Below are positions 42,789 to 52,439 of a stretch of 64,000 bases of DNA, in pieces. Within the stretch, counting starts at the first letter, position 1; each line of letters opens with the position of its first letter. The notes under the pieces are model-generated. The model was not told where the DNA came from. It saw nothing but the letters and a program-made list of their open reading frames with translations, and ran no database searches. The stretch lies in assembly GCA_942493035.1 (NCBI GenBank), contig OW818666.1, positions 930,001 through 994,000 of the forward strand. The letters are read 5' to 3'. The position numbers were made by a program, and so were the translations under genes. The stretch is from WRGT01 sp942493035 (lineage in GTDB: Bacteria > Spirochaetota > UBA4802 > UBA5550).

Positions 42789-43379
42789 GTGAAGGGGACT
42801 ATCAGAATTATAGCAGGCTCAATGAAGGGGAGAGCTATCCCTTTTAATATGAATAAATTCAAAGATGCTGAAATTACATCTCAGAAGGTAAAGGGTGCTT
42901 TATTTTCAATTATTGGTGAAAATTTACAGGATAAAATTTTCGTAGATCTGTTTTCCGGATCGGGACAGATAGGCATAGAAGCTCTAAGCAGGAAATGTTC
43001 AATGGCTGTCTTTAATGAAAAGGAGAGAGCCCGTTTTGAGTTTATAAAAGATTTTGTTGTACAGAGCGGAAACAGTGAAAGAGCATTGGTCCTGAATCTT
43101 AACGCGAAATCAGCTCTCAAATTTATTTTTGACAGAGGGATTAAAGCTGATTTTATTTTTCTTGATCCGCCATATGATAAAGAGACCGGCGGAGCAGCTT
43201 TATATGATCCGATACTTATGGATGTAATTAAGTCGGGAATTTTAAAAGAGAGTTCAGAAGTTGTGATTCAGCATTTTTCAGGGAATGAGCTTTCAGAGTC
43301 ATGCGGAGATTTGAAAAGGTCAGATGTTAAAAAATATGGTTCTACTTCACTGTCGATTTATCAATTTGCATCTGAATGA
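42789..43379 (+). CDS. rsmD: 16S rRNA guanine(966)-N2-methyltransferase
   Basis: A 196-residue class I methyltransferase with a GTG start. It has IRIIAGSMKGRAIPF, the SAM motif VDLFSGSGQIGIEALSR and the catalytic FLDPPYDKE. RsmD methylates G966 of 16S rRNA. Length is typical. GAAGGGG after the start indicates that an upstream site (AG-rich end of the DUF1858 gene) is used, so the pair is co-translated. Confidence 0.9.
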   Translation: MKGTIRIIAGSMKGRAIPFNMNKFKDAEITSQKVKGALFSIIGENLQDKIFVDLFSGSGQIGIEALSRKCSMAVFNEKERARFEFIKDFVVQSGNSERALVLNLNAKSALKFIFDRGIKADFIFLDPPYDKETGGAALYDPILMDVIKSGILKESSEVVIQHFSGNELSESCGDLKRSDVKKYGSTSLSIYQFASE

Positions 43380-43444
43380 GGCTCTGCCCCAATCTCACTG
43401 ATCTATTATTTGATAGATTTTTACATCAGAGCCTGTATTATCTG
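43379..43444. terminator. possible hairpin between rsmD and the convergent gene
   Basis: AGGCTCTG (43379-43386) and CAGAGCCT (43437-43444) are exact complements, with an inner pair ATCTATT/ GATAGAT and T5. It overlaps the ends of both convergent genes. Confidence 0.35.
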
Positions 43445-44220
43445 ATAAAAGAGATTTTCATATCCTGAATCGTAGAAATTGCGCGGAGATAATCAGACGG
43501 TGTCTCAGTCATGAGATTATGATATGAAAGTGCGATGTATCTGTTCGGGTGAAAGTCGTATGGTCTTGTTGCATCAACCAGTATCCATCTCCCGTTTCTG
43601 AAAGCTTCAACCCACATGTGATAAACAAAAACATTATTTTTGCCTGAAAAATTTTCACTAAGTATAATTCCCATTACAGCTCTAGATGAAATTTTTAAAG
43701 TTCTGAGTATAGATATTGTCAGGATGCTGTGCTCTGTGCAGTCTCCGGCTCTCCCTGATAGTATCATCGATGCCGGGAGGAGCGGTATACCTAATTTTTT
43801 GTCAGAGATATGGTTATAAACAAAAGCAGAAACGTCTTTTACCGGATCTTTTGAGTTTTTGAACTTTGATGCTGCTTTGCGTATGCTCTCTTTGTCTGTA
43901 TTAAGATAAGGGGTGTTCTTTAAAAATGGAGTTAAATCTTTCTCTACCGGAACTGCAGAATCTCCCGTTGAAATAAGAATTTCAGTTCTTTCACCAGAAT
44001 TTTTTTTAGATAATATCTGTTGATTAGCCGTTTCGAAGAGTGTAAAATCTTCATCACTGCTTTCTATTTTATATACCGTTCTATTATTTGTATAGGCTGT
44101 ATTGTTTATTCCTGATGGTGTTATTATAAATGATGAAGCCGGTATAGATTTCAGATCAATGGAGAATAGTATAACTACCGCAAGAGTTATGCTTTTAATA
44201 ATATATCCGGATTTATTCAT
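43438..44220 (-). CDS. transglutaminase-like superfamily protein, exported
   Basis: A 260-residue protein with a signal peptide (about 25 residues). The transglutaminase-like core shows Cys in GRAGDCTEHSILTISILR, His in VYHMWVEAF and Asp in WILVDATRP, the complete catalytic triad. Such proteins act as periplasmic proteases or transamidases. Paired with the lipoprotein upstream (DUF3108-like), a combination seen elsewhere from memory. Last gene of the gltX operon, six bases after the lipoprotein gene. Confidence 0.82.
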   Translation of the reverse strand: MNKSGYIIKSITLAVVILFSIDLKSIPASSFIITPSGINNTAYTNNRTVYKIESSDEDFTLFETANQQILSKKNSGERTEILISTGDSAVPVEKDLTPFLKNTPYLNTDKESIRKAASKFKNSKDPVKDVSAFVYNHISDKKLGIPLLPASMILSGRAGDCTEHSILTISILRTLKISSRAVMGIILSENFSGKNNVFVYHMWVEAFRNGRWILVDATRPYDFHPNRYIALSYHNLMTETPSDYLRAISTIQDMKISFIR

Positions 44221-44226
44221 TCTGGT

Positions 44227-44922
44227 TTATTCCACTCTCGCAAGTTCAAAAACATTGTTGAGCATCTTTATAACAATTTTTTCGGTTACACCATTTTCAT
44301 TAAGGTAGATATCCATGCTTTTAAACTTCTCAACTCTCTGTTTTATATGAAGAAGTTTCATGGATTTTTTTCCGACTTGTACTGTATCCATTCCTTTGAC
44401 TTCAACAATAACTAAAATGGGAGTATCAATCTCGACCGAAGGTTCATAGATGTGTGATTTAATAATAACTCCTTCTTTGAAATTATTTTTAAGAAGTTCG
44501 CTGAAAAAATAATTTCCGTCAAGGACGAATGGATCTTTGATTGTGAATTTTGATTCGTAGTCTCCTGCTTTAAGTGATATTTCATTTCCCTTGAAGGTTG
44601 CAGTTTTGTTTATCTCCTGATTTGAAACTCCGGAAGTATCTGTTACAGTATTAATTACTTCAAGTTTTACAGGCTTGAAATCTTTTGTTTCAGTAACAGT
44701 CTGGATCGATTTATTTTCTATTGAACCCATGTTGAGATACATTTCGCTTTTGATTACATAATTATCGCCAACGATTGTGTTGGATGATACGGCGCGTCCG
44801 GCTTTTACACCATTTACAAGGAGATCATAATTCCATGTACCTAAAGGAATCTGTACCGGCCTGGATGAACAGGAGACTGCGGCGATAATAATAAAGAGAG
44901 AGAGGAGTGATCTGAATTTCAT
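44227..44922 (-). CDS. DUF3108-like lipoprotein
   Basis: About 231 residues from ATG 44922, which gives a standard lipoprotein signal (KFRSLLSLFIIIAAVSC, Cys at 18 or so); an earlier ATG at 44955 would overlap thiL and spoil the signal. The body is beta-rich (WNYDLLVNGVKAGRAVSSNT, then MYLNMGS) and resembles DUF3108-type proteins. Likely in the outer or inner membrane leaflet facing the periplasm. Its function is unknown; pairing with the transglutaminase-like protein suggests a shared substrate. Confidence 0.65.
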   Translation of the reverse strand: MKFRSLLSLFIIIAAVSCSSRPVQIPLGTWNYDLLVNGVKAGRAVSSNTIVGDNYVIKSEMYLNMGSIENKSIQTVTETKDFKPVKLEVINTVTDTSGVSNQEINKTATFKGNEISLKAGDYESKFTIKDPFVLDGNYFFSELLKNNFKEGVIIKSHIYEPSVEIDTPILVIVEVKGMDTVQVGKKSMKLLHIKQRVEKFKSMDIYLNENGVTEKIVIKMLNNVFELARVE

Positions 44923-44938
44923 TTTAATACCTTCTGAA

Positions 44939-45889
44939 TTATTTAAAGTGATCATAACCGTTAATTTTGATTTCTTTCTGAATATTGTCTGAAACTAAAG
45001 TATATCCATCCGTGGTGATATCTCCGATATATGTAATCTGACTGTTGTCAGTTATATCTTTTTCCGATGTGAATAAAAGTTCATATTCCTCGCCGCTGTA
45101 AAGAGAATAATCTGATGAACTGATTTTTTTATCAGCACAATGCTTCTTTATCTCTTCATGAACCGGTATTTTCTCTTCATAGAGTTTAAAACCGCAGCCA
45201 CTCATTTCGCAAATGTGTCCAAGGTCAATAAGGAGTCCGTCAGATATATCTATCATTGACGTAGGTTTGAAATCATTAAGAATTATACCAAGAAGATCAC
45301 CTCGAGGTTCAGGCTTGAGGTGTTTAAGTGATGATTCGCGGAAATTATCTGAATTTAATTTTCTGCTCAGAACTTCAAGTCCAAGTTTCGATAAACCTGT
45401 ATTCCCGGTGATATATATTCTATCTCCAGGTTTAGCACCTTTTCTGTAAAGAGGAGCGGATGTTTCACCATAGATAGAAATATTGATTATAAGTTCTGTG
45501 GATTTAGATGTATCCCCGCCGGCAATGAAAGTTCCATGCTTAACCGCCGATTCAAGTAATCCATCATAGAGTTCGTCAATCATTTGAGGGGTAATGTAAT
45601 CAGGGATTCCGATTGATACAAGGGCAAGAACCGGATTCCCACCCATGGCATAGATATCTGAAATATTTGCAGACATGGATCTGTATCCGGCATTGAAGAG
45701 TGAAGTATAGCTTAAATCAAAGTGAACTTTTTCAATGCTGATATCTGTAGAGAAAAGACCATACCGGTTATCCGAAATTTTATAAACCGCACAGTCATCT
45801 CCGATTCCGTAAATCTTTTCGGAGAGTTTCTGTGTCCGGTCTATTCTGTCTTTAATTGACTCTATCAGTTTAAATTCGCTTTTAATCAT
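44939..45889 (-). CDS. thiL: thiamine-monophosphate kinase
   Basis: A 316-residue ThiL that phosphorylates thiamine phosphate to thiamine diphosphate, the last step of vitamin B1 cofactor synthesis. Motifs: YGIGDDCAVY, SMSANISDIYAMGGNP, AGGDTSKS (Mg/ATP site), PGDRIYITGNTG, MIDISDGLLIDLGHI and GEEYELLF. Full length. The gene lies 16 bases after gltX and in the same operon; no TPP riboswitch is nearby. Confidence 0.94.
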   Translation of the reverse strand: MIKSEFKLIESIKDRIDRTQKLSEKIYGIGDDCAVYKISDNRYGLFSTDISIEKVHFDLSYTSLFNAGYRSMSANISDIYAMGGNPVLALVSIGIPDYITPQMIDELYDGLLESAVKHGTFIAGGDTSKSTELIINISIYGETSAPLYRKGAKPGDRIYITGNTGLSKLGLEVLSRKLNSDNFRESSLKHLKPEPRGDLLGIILNDFKPTSMIDISDGLLIDLGHICEMSGCGFKLYEEKIPVHEEIKKHCADKKISSSDYSLYSGEEYELLFTSEKDITDNSQITYIGDITTDGYTLVSDNIQKEIKINGYDHFK

Positions 45890-45905
45890 CGGTTGTTATT
45901 TCCGG

Positions 45906-47339
45906 TTACAAGCAGCAGTACTTCTCTTTGCAGTATTCGATTCTTTTTTTCAGATTATCATATCCGATAACAGGAATTGCAAGGTCAAGTTCTGGTCCGC
46001 TGAGTGTTCCTGTTATCATAGCTCGGATCGGGTGAAAGAGTTTTTTCCCTTTATGTTCTGTTTTCTCTTTAATTCCGGGTATTAGTCCGGCGAGAACAGT
46101 TTCATCGTTAAGGGTAGTAATAATTTCTGAAGCAATTTTAATTATATCCTTTGAATAATCTTCACTAAGAAGAGCATCCGCTTCTTCATCAGGTATATTG
46201 ATTTCGTTAAAAAATATAGCTGCAGGTTTTGCAACATCGGAAAGTATTTCGCAGCTGTTTCTTATAATAGAAATTATATTTTCAAGCTTGTCTCTGCTGA
46301 TCGATTTTATATCAAAATCTGCTTTTTCGAGATAGGGGATGAACATATCTGTTATCTTTGTTAGAGGATATTTTTTCATATAGCCGCCATTCATCCACTT
46401 CAGTTTCTGGAAATCAAATATTGCAGGACTCTTGGAAATGTTTGAAATTTCGAATAGTGATATAAGCTTATCAAAATCGAGAATCTCCTCTCCGGTTTCT
46501 GTTGACCAGCCTAAAAGTCCCAGGTAGTTCATCAGTGCCTCGGGGAGATAGCCCTCCTGTCTGTATATATCAACAGATGTAATTCCGTGTCTCTTGCTCA
46601 GCTTTTTTTTGTCTGATCCGAGTATCAGCGGGAGGTGAGCATATTCCGGTATGGGAAGATTCAAAGCTTTTGCAATCAGAATCTGTTTTGGAGTATTTGA
46701 AAGGTGATCCTCTCCCCGTATAACATGTGTGATTTTCATCAGAGCGTCGTCTATGCTTACAATGTAATTATAAACAGCTCCGCCGTCTGACCGGACAATG
46801 ATAAAATCACCACCTATATTGCTGCTGTTAAATGTAACCTTCTCTTTGATTTTATCTTCAAAGATGATACTTTCACCTTCGGGAACTTTAAATTTTATAG
46901 GGAACTGTCCTCCGGCACAGAGCTCATCCTGTTCGTCCAGTGTGAGGTTTCTGCATCTGTCAAGGAACGGCTTATTCTGATCCTGAGCTTCTTTTTTATC
47001 CTCTTCAACCTGTTCATTTGTGCAGAAGCATCTGAACGCGTGGCCGTTCTGAAGAAGTTTTTTTGTATATTCGCTGTAAATGTCATCTCTTTCGGACTGT
47101 CTGTACGGGCCATGACCTTTATCTTTATCGGGACCTTCATTCCATTCAATACCTAACCAGCGAAGGTCATCAAGGATGGATATTTCAGATTCTACAGTAC
47201 TTCTCTCTTTGTCTGTATCTTCAATTCTTATAATGAAATCGGCTCCGCTTTTCTTTGCTATCAGATGGTTAACTACTGCGGTTCTGGCGTTTCCTATGTG
47301 AAGGTAGCCTGTTGGACTTGGTGCAAATCGGACTCTCAT
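45906..47339 (-). CDS. gltX: glutamyl-tRNA synthetase
   Basis: A 477-residue class I synthetase. HIGH-type motif in APSPTGYLHIGNARTA, cysteine-containing insertion (CFCT), KMSKS-type motif in DKKKLSKRHG. Because glnS is also present, it need only charge tRNA-Glu and may be discriminating, but this cannot be read from sequence here. Starts an operon with thiL, the lipoprotein and the transglutaminase-like gene; GGAG ribosome site. Divergent from glnS. Confidence 0.95.
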   Translation of the reverse strand: MRVRFAPSPTGYLHIGNARTAVVNHLIAKKSGADFIIRIEDTDKERSTVESEISILDDLRWLGIEWNEGPDKDKGHGPYRQSERDDIYSEYTKKLLQNGHAFRCFCTNEQVEEDKKEAQDQNKPFLDRCRNLTLDEQDELCAGGQFPIKFKVPEGESIIFEDKIKEKVTFNSSNIGGDFIIVRSDGGAVYNYIVSIDDALMKITHVIRGEDHLSNTPKQILIAKALNLPIPEYAHLPLILGSDKKKLSKRHGITSVDIYRQEGYLPEALMNYLGLLGWSTETGEEILDFDKLISLFEISNISKSPAIFDFQKLKWMNGGYMKKYPLTKITDMFIPYLEKADFDIKSISRDKLENIISIIRNSCEILSDVAKPAAIFFNEINIPDEEADALLSEDYSKDIIKIASEIITTLNDETVLAGLIPGIKEKTEHKGKKLFHPIRAMITGTLSGPELDLAIPVIGYDNLKKRIEYCKEKYCCL

Positions 47340-47669
47340 TGTATACTCCTGGACAGTTTTACTGTGGATATAAGAAACTTAACATATAATTTGTAAATGA
47401 AAAAACAGTTATACGGGAAATGTATTTAGTAACTGCATATAAACCGGAAAATATTTAATATTGTCTCTGTGTTAAATTATCATAATCCTGCTATAATTTA
47501 CTTGATAATTGAATTGTATAATAAAAATTGTCTTATAATGCAACATATGCTTTTATGTAAAATTATAAAAGTATTTACCTCCGCCGCCTCTGGCGGCGGG
47601 GGTAAGTAAAGTTTTTTTTACTAAAAAGTACAGGAATTATTGCTGATATATTTCAAAAAAGGTGATGCC
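47340..47669. other. divergent gltX/glnS promoter region with repeat C5
   Basis: AT-rich, then repeat C5 next to glnS. A short B-like fragment (GTAACTGCATATAAACCGG, near 47432) was noticed. No gene recognised. Confidence 0.45.
47548..47646. repeat. repeat family C, copy 5
   Basis: Core CCTCCGCCGCCTCTGGCGGCGGGGG, shown here as CCGCCGCC-TCT-GGCGGCGG, then GTAAAGTTTTTTTTAC and the right end CAGGAATTATTGCTGA. An apparent N-terminal extension of glnS runs into it. Confidence 0.75.
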
Positions 47670-49373
47670 ATGAGTGAAAATAATATAATAGAAAGTGAAA
47701 CAGGGAAGTCCAATTTTATTAAAGAAATAATAAAAGAGGATCTGAAGAGTAATAAAAATAACGGAGTCGTTGCTACAAGATTCCCGCCGGAACCTAACGG
47801 ATACCTTCATATCGGGCATGCTAAATCTATATGTCTAAATTTTGGACTCGCTAAAGAATTCAGCGGCACCTGCAATCTCCGGTTTGATGATACCAATCCT
47901 TCGAAAGAGGAGACTGAATATGTTGATTCAATTCAGGAGGATGTCAAGTGGCTCGGATTTGACTGGGAGGATAGACTTTTTTATGCATCGGATTATTACG
48001 AAAAACTTTATCTATTTGCTGTCCTGCTTATCAAAAAAGGTAAGGCTTATGTATGCGATTTAACTGCAGACCAGATGAGGGAATACCGGGGAACTCTGAA
48101 ACAGCCGGGGAAAGAGAGTCCGTACAGGAACAGATCTATTGAGGAGAATCTTGATCTGTTTTATAAAATGAGAAACGGAGATTTTAAAGACGGGGAGAAA
48201 ACTCTCCGCGGAAAAATTGATATGTCCTCCGGATATATTGTAATGCGAGACCCTGTGTTATATAGAATTCAGCGTTCAACTCATCATAGAACCGGAGATG
48301 CATGGTGCATATATCCGATGTACGATTTTGCTCATCCTCTCTCCGATTCTATTGAAGGGATTACTTATTCTGTGTGTACACTTGAGTTTGAAAATAACAG
48401 GCCGCTTTATGATTGGGTGGTGAATGAATGCGAAGTCGCCCACAAGCCGAGACAGATAGAGTTTGCCCGTCTTAATCTTTCATATACTGTCATGAGTAAA
48501 AGAAAACTTCTTGAACTTGTAACAAAGAATTATGTTTCAGGATGGGATGATCCGCGTATGCCCACTATTGCAGGCATCAGACGCCGCGGCTACACTCCTG
48601 AATCAATAAGGGATTTTGCAGAGAGGATCGGTGTTGCCAAAGCTGATAATATGGTAGATATTGCTCTTTTGGAACACTGTCTCCGAGAAGATTTAAATAA
48701 CCGGGCCCAGAGAGTTATGGCCGTACTCGATCCGGTGAAGGTAATAGTTGATAATTATCCCGATGGCCAGGTGGAGTATGTTGAAGCTGTAAACAATCCG
48801 GAAGATGAGAGCATGGGTAAACGTGAAATGCCGTTTTCAAAAGAGTTATGGATTGAGAGATCGGACTTTATGGAGGTCCCGTCAAAGGGATACTTCAGAC
48901 TCTCTCCGGGAGCGGAGGTTCGCTTTAAGCATGCATATTATATCAAGTGTGTGTCTGTTGATAAAGATTCTGCGGGGAATATCGAGACTATACATTGCAC
49001 ATATGATCCCGATACTCGAGGGGGATGGTCTCAGGATGGAAGAAAGGTTAAAGGCACAATTCACTGGGTGTCGGCAGCTCAGGCTGTAACTGCAGAGGTC
49101 CGTCTCTACGAACATCTTTTTATAAAAGAGAATCCCGATGATCTTGCAGAGGGTGAGGATTACAAGGCCAATCTTAACGCGGATTCATTAAAGATAGTCG
49201 AAAATGTTTTCGTTGAACCTTTTGTAAAAGATTTTAAAGCCGGAGATAAGTTTCAGTTCGACAGAACAGGTTACTTCTGCATCGATTCAGAATCTGCAAA
49301 AGATAAACTTGTATTTAACAGAACCGTGTCACTTAAAGATTCATGGGGTAAAGCTGCGAATAAAACAGCATAA
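47670..49373 (+). CDS. glnS: glutaminyl-tRNA synthetase
   Basis: About 567 residues from ATG 47670 (AAGGTG site); an upstream ATG at 47640 lies in repeat C5. HIGH-type motif FPPEPNGYLHIGHAKS, KMSKS-type motif in YTVMSKRKL, and the GlnRS-specific features WCIYPMYDFAHPLSD and RAQRVMAVLDPVKV. It charges tRNA-Gln directly. GlnRS reached bacteria by transfer from eukaryotes and is patchy among them. Its position a few hundred bases from gltX, divergent, is suggestive of co-control. Confidence 0.95.
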   Translation: MSENNIIESETGKSNFIKEIIKEDLKSNKNNGVVATRFPPEPNGYLHIGHAKSICLNFGLAKEFSGTCNLRFDDTNPSKEETEYVDSIQEDVKWLGFDWEDRLFYASDYYEKLYLFAVLLIKKGKAYVCDLTADQMREYRGTLKQPGKESPYRNRSIEENLDLFYKMRNGDFKDGEKTLRGKIDMSSGYIVMRDPVLYRIQRSTHHRTGDAWCIYPMYDFAHPLSDSIEGITYSVCTLEFENNRPLYDWVVNECEVAHKPRQIEFARLNLSYTVMSKRKLLELVTKNYVSGWDDPRMPTIAGIRRRGYTPESIRDFAERIGVAKADNMVDIALLEHCLREDLNNRAQRVMAVLDPVKVIVDNYPDGQVEYVEAVNNPEDESMGKREMPFSKELWIERSDFMEVPSKGYFRLSPGAEVRFKHAYYIKCVSVDKDSAGNIETIHCTYDPDTRGGWSQDGRKVKGTIHWVSAAQAVTAEVRLYEHLFIKENPDDLAEGEDYKANLNADSLKIVENVFVEPFVKDFKAGDKFQFDRTGYFCIDSESAKDKLVFNRTVSLKDSWGKAANKTA

Positions 49374-49385
49374 AATTTTTTTACA

Positions 49386-49430
49386 CTAGAAAAAGAAAGT
49401 GCGAATATATATTCGCGCTTTCTTTTTTCG
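49386..49430. terminator. glnS terminator
   Basis: GAAAGTGCGAAT and ATTCGCGCTTTC pair (one bulge) around ATAT, with A-run before and T6 after; suited to both glnS and the convergent kinase gene. Confidence 0.75.
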
Positions 49431-49449
49431 ACATCGTATCATTGCCATA

Positions 49450-52314
49450 TTATTCAGCATTCTGTTCCGGATCAAGTGAACCGACTGCTTCTTCTATTGC
49501 CGATATAATATCTTCAAGATTGTAAGGTTTCTGTAAAAATCCGGATATCTTCTCATTGGAAAATTTTGAAACTATATCAAATTCGCAATAACCGCTTGTG
49601 ATTATAACCGGTATATCTGCATCGATTTTTCGTATCTCAGTAAAGGCTTCACGTCCATCGAGCTCCGGCATTGTCAAGTCCATCAGTATACATGAAATTT
49701 CATTTTTATGAGCATTGAAAATATTTATTGCTTCCCTGCCGTTTCGGGCCAGATATACTTTATAACCGGATATGTTCAGCATCTTTGTAGTAAGATCTCT
49801 AATGTATTTTTCATCGTCGGCAATAAGTATCGTAAGATTTTTATTTAAGAATGACGGACGTTTTCTTTTAACATGTTTGTCATTATTATAAGCGTCATGG
49901 GATACAGGGAAGTATATTTTAAAACATGTTCCTTTTCCTATTTCACTTTCAACAGTAAGTCCTGCCTGGTGGCTTCTTATAATCCCAGAAACAGCTGCAA
50001 GTCCAAGTCCTCTACCTGTAAATTTAGTTGTAAAGAAAGGATCAAAAATCTGTTTTAATTTTTCCGGTTCTATTCCGCATCCGGAATCCTGAACCTTGAG
50101 AAGCACGTATTCGCCGGGGGAAAGATTATAGTTTATTGTAAGAGTCTCAAGTTCAGTGGGCATGAGTTTAACTATCGATGTAGTTACGTCAATAGTGCCG
50201 TTGTTCACTATCGCGTCAGAACCGTTGAGTATGAGATTCATCGCAATCTGTCTAATTTGTGTTGCGTCACCTTTTATACCGGGGAGTTCCGGCAGGAGTG
50301 AGTATGATAAATTAACTTTCTTTGAAATAGAAGCTTCAAGAAGTGAATTCATATCGATGATAAGATCATTGAGGTAAATATGCTCGATAATGAATGAACC
50401 TTTTCCGGAGTAGGCAAGCATCTGGTTTGTCAGTTCACTGGCAAGTTTCGCGGCTCTTTTAATTTCAACAATCCGCTGCTGCAGCTCAATATTCTGCGGG
50501 AGTTCATAAAGCAGAATGTCTGAATTTCCCAGAATTCCAGTCAGAAGGTTGTTGAAATCATGAGCAATTCCTCCGGCAAGGACTCCAAGGCTCTCCAGTT
50601 TCTGGGCCTGCTGCATCTTTAGTTCAAGTTCAATTCTTTTGGATTCGGCTTCTTTCTGTTCCGTAATATCCATAACTGAGCCTGCTATACGGAGAGGGTT
50701 ACCATTAGAGTCAAACTCGACAACTTTACCTCTTGAGAAAAACCATCTGTATCTGCCGTCGGGCATTTTAGCGCGGTATTCATCAATATATGTTTCACTT
50801 TTTTTACTTATAAGTTCATTAATCGCTTTCATCGACGCAGGGAAATCCTCTTCGTGGATACTGTCTTTCCATGCTTTACTTGCAAGTTTAATGTAGTCCG
50901 ATTCTAATCCCAGAAATTCGGTCATGTGGCTGTTTAATCTAAGTGTATCGGTTGAAACGTCGAGATCCCATAAACCGATAACTCCGACTTTTAGTGCAAC
51001 ATCAAGACGATCCCACATCCGCTTCACTTCAAGTTCAGCCTCTATTCTTTCAGTTTCATCTCTGCCTGATGAAAAAATAAGATTGATATCCTGGAAAGCT
51101 ATACTGCTCCATCTGATTATTCTGAATTCATTATCTTTCGTCCGGTATCTGTTCGTCAGAGTAAGAATTTTATCCGTACTTTTTAATCTCTCTCGGAACT
51201 CAGCTGTTTTTGCAATGTCATCAGGATGGATCAGATCGTTAAGGTTAATATCAACTAATTCATCTGTATCCCATCCCAGATAAATTGTCCATGCTGCATT
51301 GATCTGTTTGAGTACTCCATCGAAATCGCTTATTGATAGAAGATCACCGGAATTATTGAAAAAAAGATCACGTTCAAATTGTGATGATCTAAGCTTTGTG
51401 GTATCTTCAACGAAAGTAGTCAGGTATTTTTCACCGGTAAACTCGTCAGTCATTTTCATCATGTATACATTTTCGTATACCAGCGATTTGTCCTTTCTGA
51501 ATGCGGTAATATTAAATGCGTTAAAATTATCACTTTTAGAAAGTTTTTCTATGGCATGCTCTCTTGAGCTTTTATCAAAATAGATATTGGTAGTATTCTT
51601 CAGGTTCAGACGGAGGTCTTCCAGTGAATCGTATCCGAAAATCCTGCAGAACGCATTATTTGCATCGAGTATATCACCGGTGAGTGAGGATTGAATTATG
51701 CCAATCGGAGAGTATTCAAATATTTTTCTAAATTTTGTTTCACTGATTTTAAGCCGGTTGTTTGCTGCTTCAATCTCCATCTGGTTATTCTGAAGCTCAT
51801 CCATGATGGCGGCCATCTCTTCATTCTGCGCTTCAGATTCTTCATAAAGGGCTTCTATCTCACTGTTCTTTGTGTAGAGTTCACTCTCAATCTGCTTCTG
51901 GCCGGTTATATCAAAAAAAATTCCATCCATTCTGGAAGGTGTACCTTCTTTGAGTTTTGTAATCTGGCCATTCAGAAAAAGCCAGATGTACTCTCCGTTA
52001 CTCCTTTTTAAACGATACTCGAACTCTAAACCGTTTTTATTTTTCTCATTTAAATAACCGTTAAGACTATCTTTCATCCTTTCCCGGTCATCGGGATGAA
52101 CATTTGACAGCCAGTAATCCAGAGTGTTTACTTTGTTTTTTTTATATCCGAATTTATCGAGCCAGAAATCATTGATATAAAAACGGTTTTTTTCAATATC
52201 CCATTTCCATAGACCTATCTTTCTTCTGGTCAGAGGTATAATAATATTTATATTATTTGTTAACAATCTGATCTTGTTAAAAAAACTTTTCATGTTTTCA
52301 CTTATCCATTTCAT
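49450..52314 (-). CDS. soluble hybrid histidine kinase (multi-PAS, HisKA, HATPase, REC)
   Basis: A 954-residue protein without transmembrane helices. In order: PAS with PAC (about 35-130; IGLWKWDIEKNRFYINDFWL), a coiled coil (about 140-190), three more PAS domains (about 195, 320 and 440 onwards; GIIQSSLTGDILDANNAF, then VGVIGLWDLDVSTDTL), HisKA with phospho-His in LAGGIAHDFNNLL, HATPase (GEYVLLKVQDSGCGIEPEKL split at the N box, then FTTKFTGRGLGL) and a C-terminal receiver with CILMDLTMPELDGRE and LQKPYN. The AHDFNNLL type pairs with intramolecular phosphotransfer to the REC domain. The signal sensed is unknown. No adjacent response regulator. Confidence 0.93.
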   Translation of the reverse strand: MKWISENMKSFFNKIRLLTNNINIIIPLTRRKIGLWKWDIEKNRFYINDFWLDKFGYKKNKVNTLDYWLSNVHPDDRERMKDSLNGYLNEKNKNGLEFEYRLKRSNGEYIWLFLNGQITKLKEGTPSRMDGIFFDITGQKQIESELYTKNSEIEALYEESEAQNEEMAAIMDELQNNQMEIEAANNRLKISETKFRKIFEYSPIGIIQSSLTGDILDANNAFCRIFGYDSLEDLRLNLKNTTNIYFDKSSREHAIEKLSKSDNFNAFNITAFRKDKSLVYENVYMMKMTDEFTGEKYLTTFVEDTTKLRSSQFERDLFFNNSGDLLSISDFDGVLKQINAAWTIYLGWDTDELVDINLNDLIHPDDIAKTAEFRERLKSTDKILTLTNRYRTKDNEFRIIRWSSIAFQDINLIFSSGRDETERIEAELEVKRMWDRLDVALKVGVIGLWDLDVSTDTLRLNSHMTEFLGLESDYIKLASKAWKDSIHEEDFPASMKAINELISKKSETYIDEYRAKMPDGRYRWFFSRGKVVEFDSNGNPLRIAGSVMDITEQKEAESKRIELELKMQQAQKLESLGVLAGGIAHDFNNLLTGILGNSDILLYELPQNIELQQRIVEIKRAAKLASELTNQMLAYSGKGSFIIEHIYLNDLIIDMNSLLEASISKKVNLSYSLLPELPGIKGDATQIRQIAMNLILNGSDAIVNNGTIDVTTSIVKLMPTELETLTINYNLSPGEYVLLKVQDSGCGIEPEKLKQIFDPFFTTKFTGRGLGLAAVSGIIRSHQAGLTVESEIGKGTCFKIYFPVSHDAYNNDKHVKRKRPSFLNKNLTILIADDEKYIRDLTTKMLNISGYKVYLARNGREAINIFNAHKNEISCILMDLTMPELDGREAFTEIRKIDADIPVIITSGYCEFDIVSKFSNEKISGFLQKPYNLEDIISAIEEAVGSLDPEQNAE

Positions 52315-52341
52315 GTGTACACTTTCAACAAAAGAAAAATT

Positions 52342-52398
52342 AGTTATAATTCAAAAACCTCGGGGAAAATCATTTACCACCAGTTTTGAGTAGATACT
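52342..52398. repeat. repeat family B, copy 9 (core deleted)
   Basis: Both ends are present (AGTTATAATTCAAAAACC on the left, ACCACCAGTTTTGAGTAG on the right) but the GC-rich central hairpin is missing. Confidence 0.55.
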
Positions 52399-52439
52399 TA
52401 AATTATCTCTTCCTGAATTAAAGAGTCCCGGCTGTTAAA

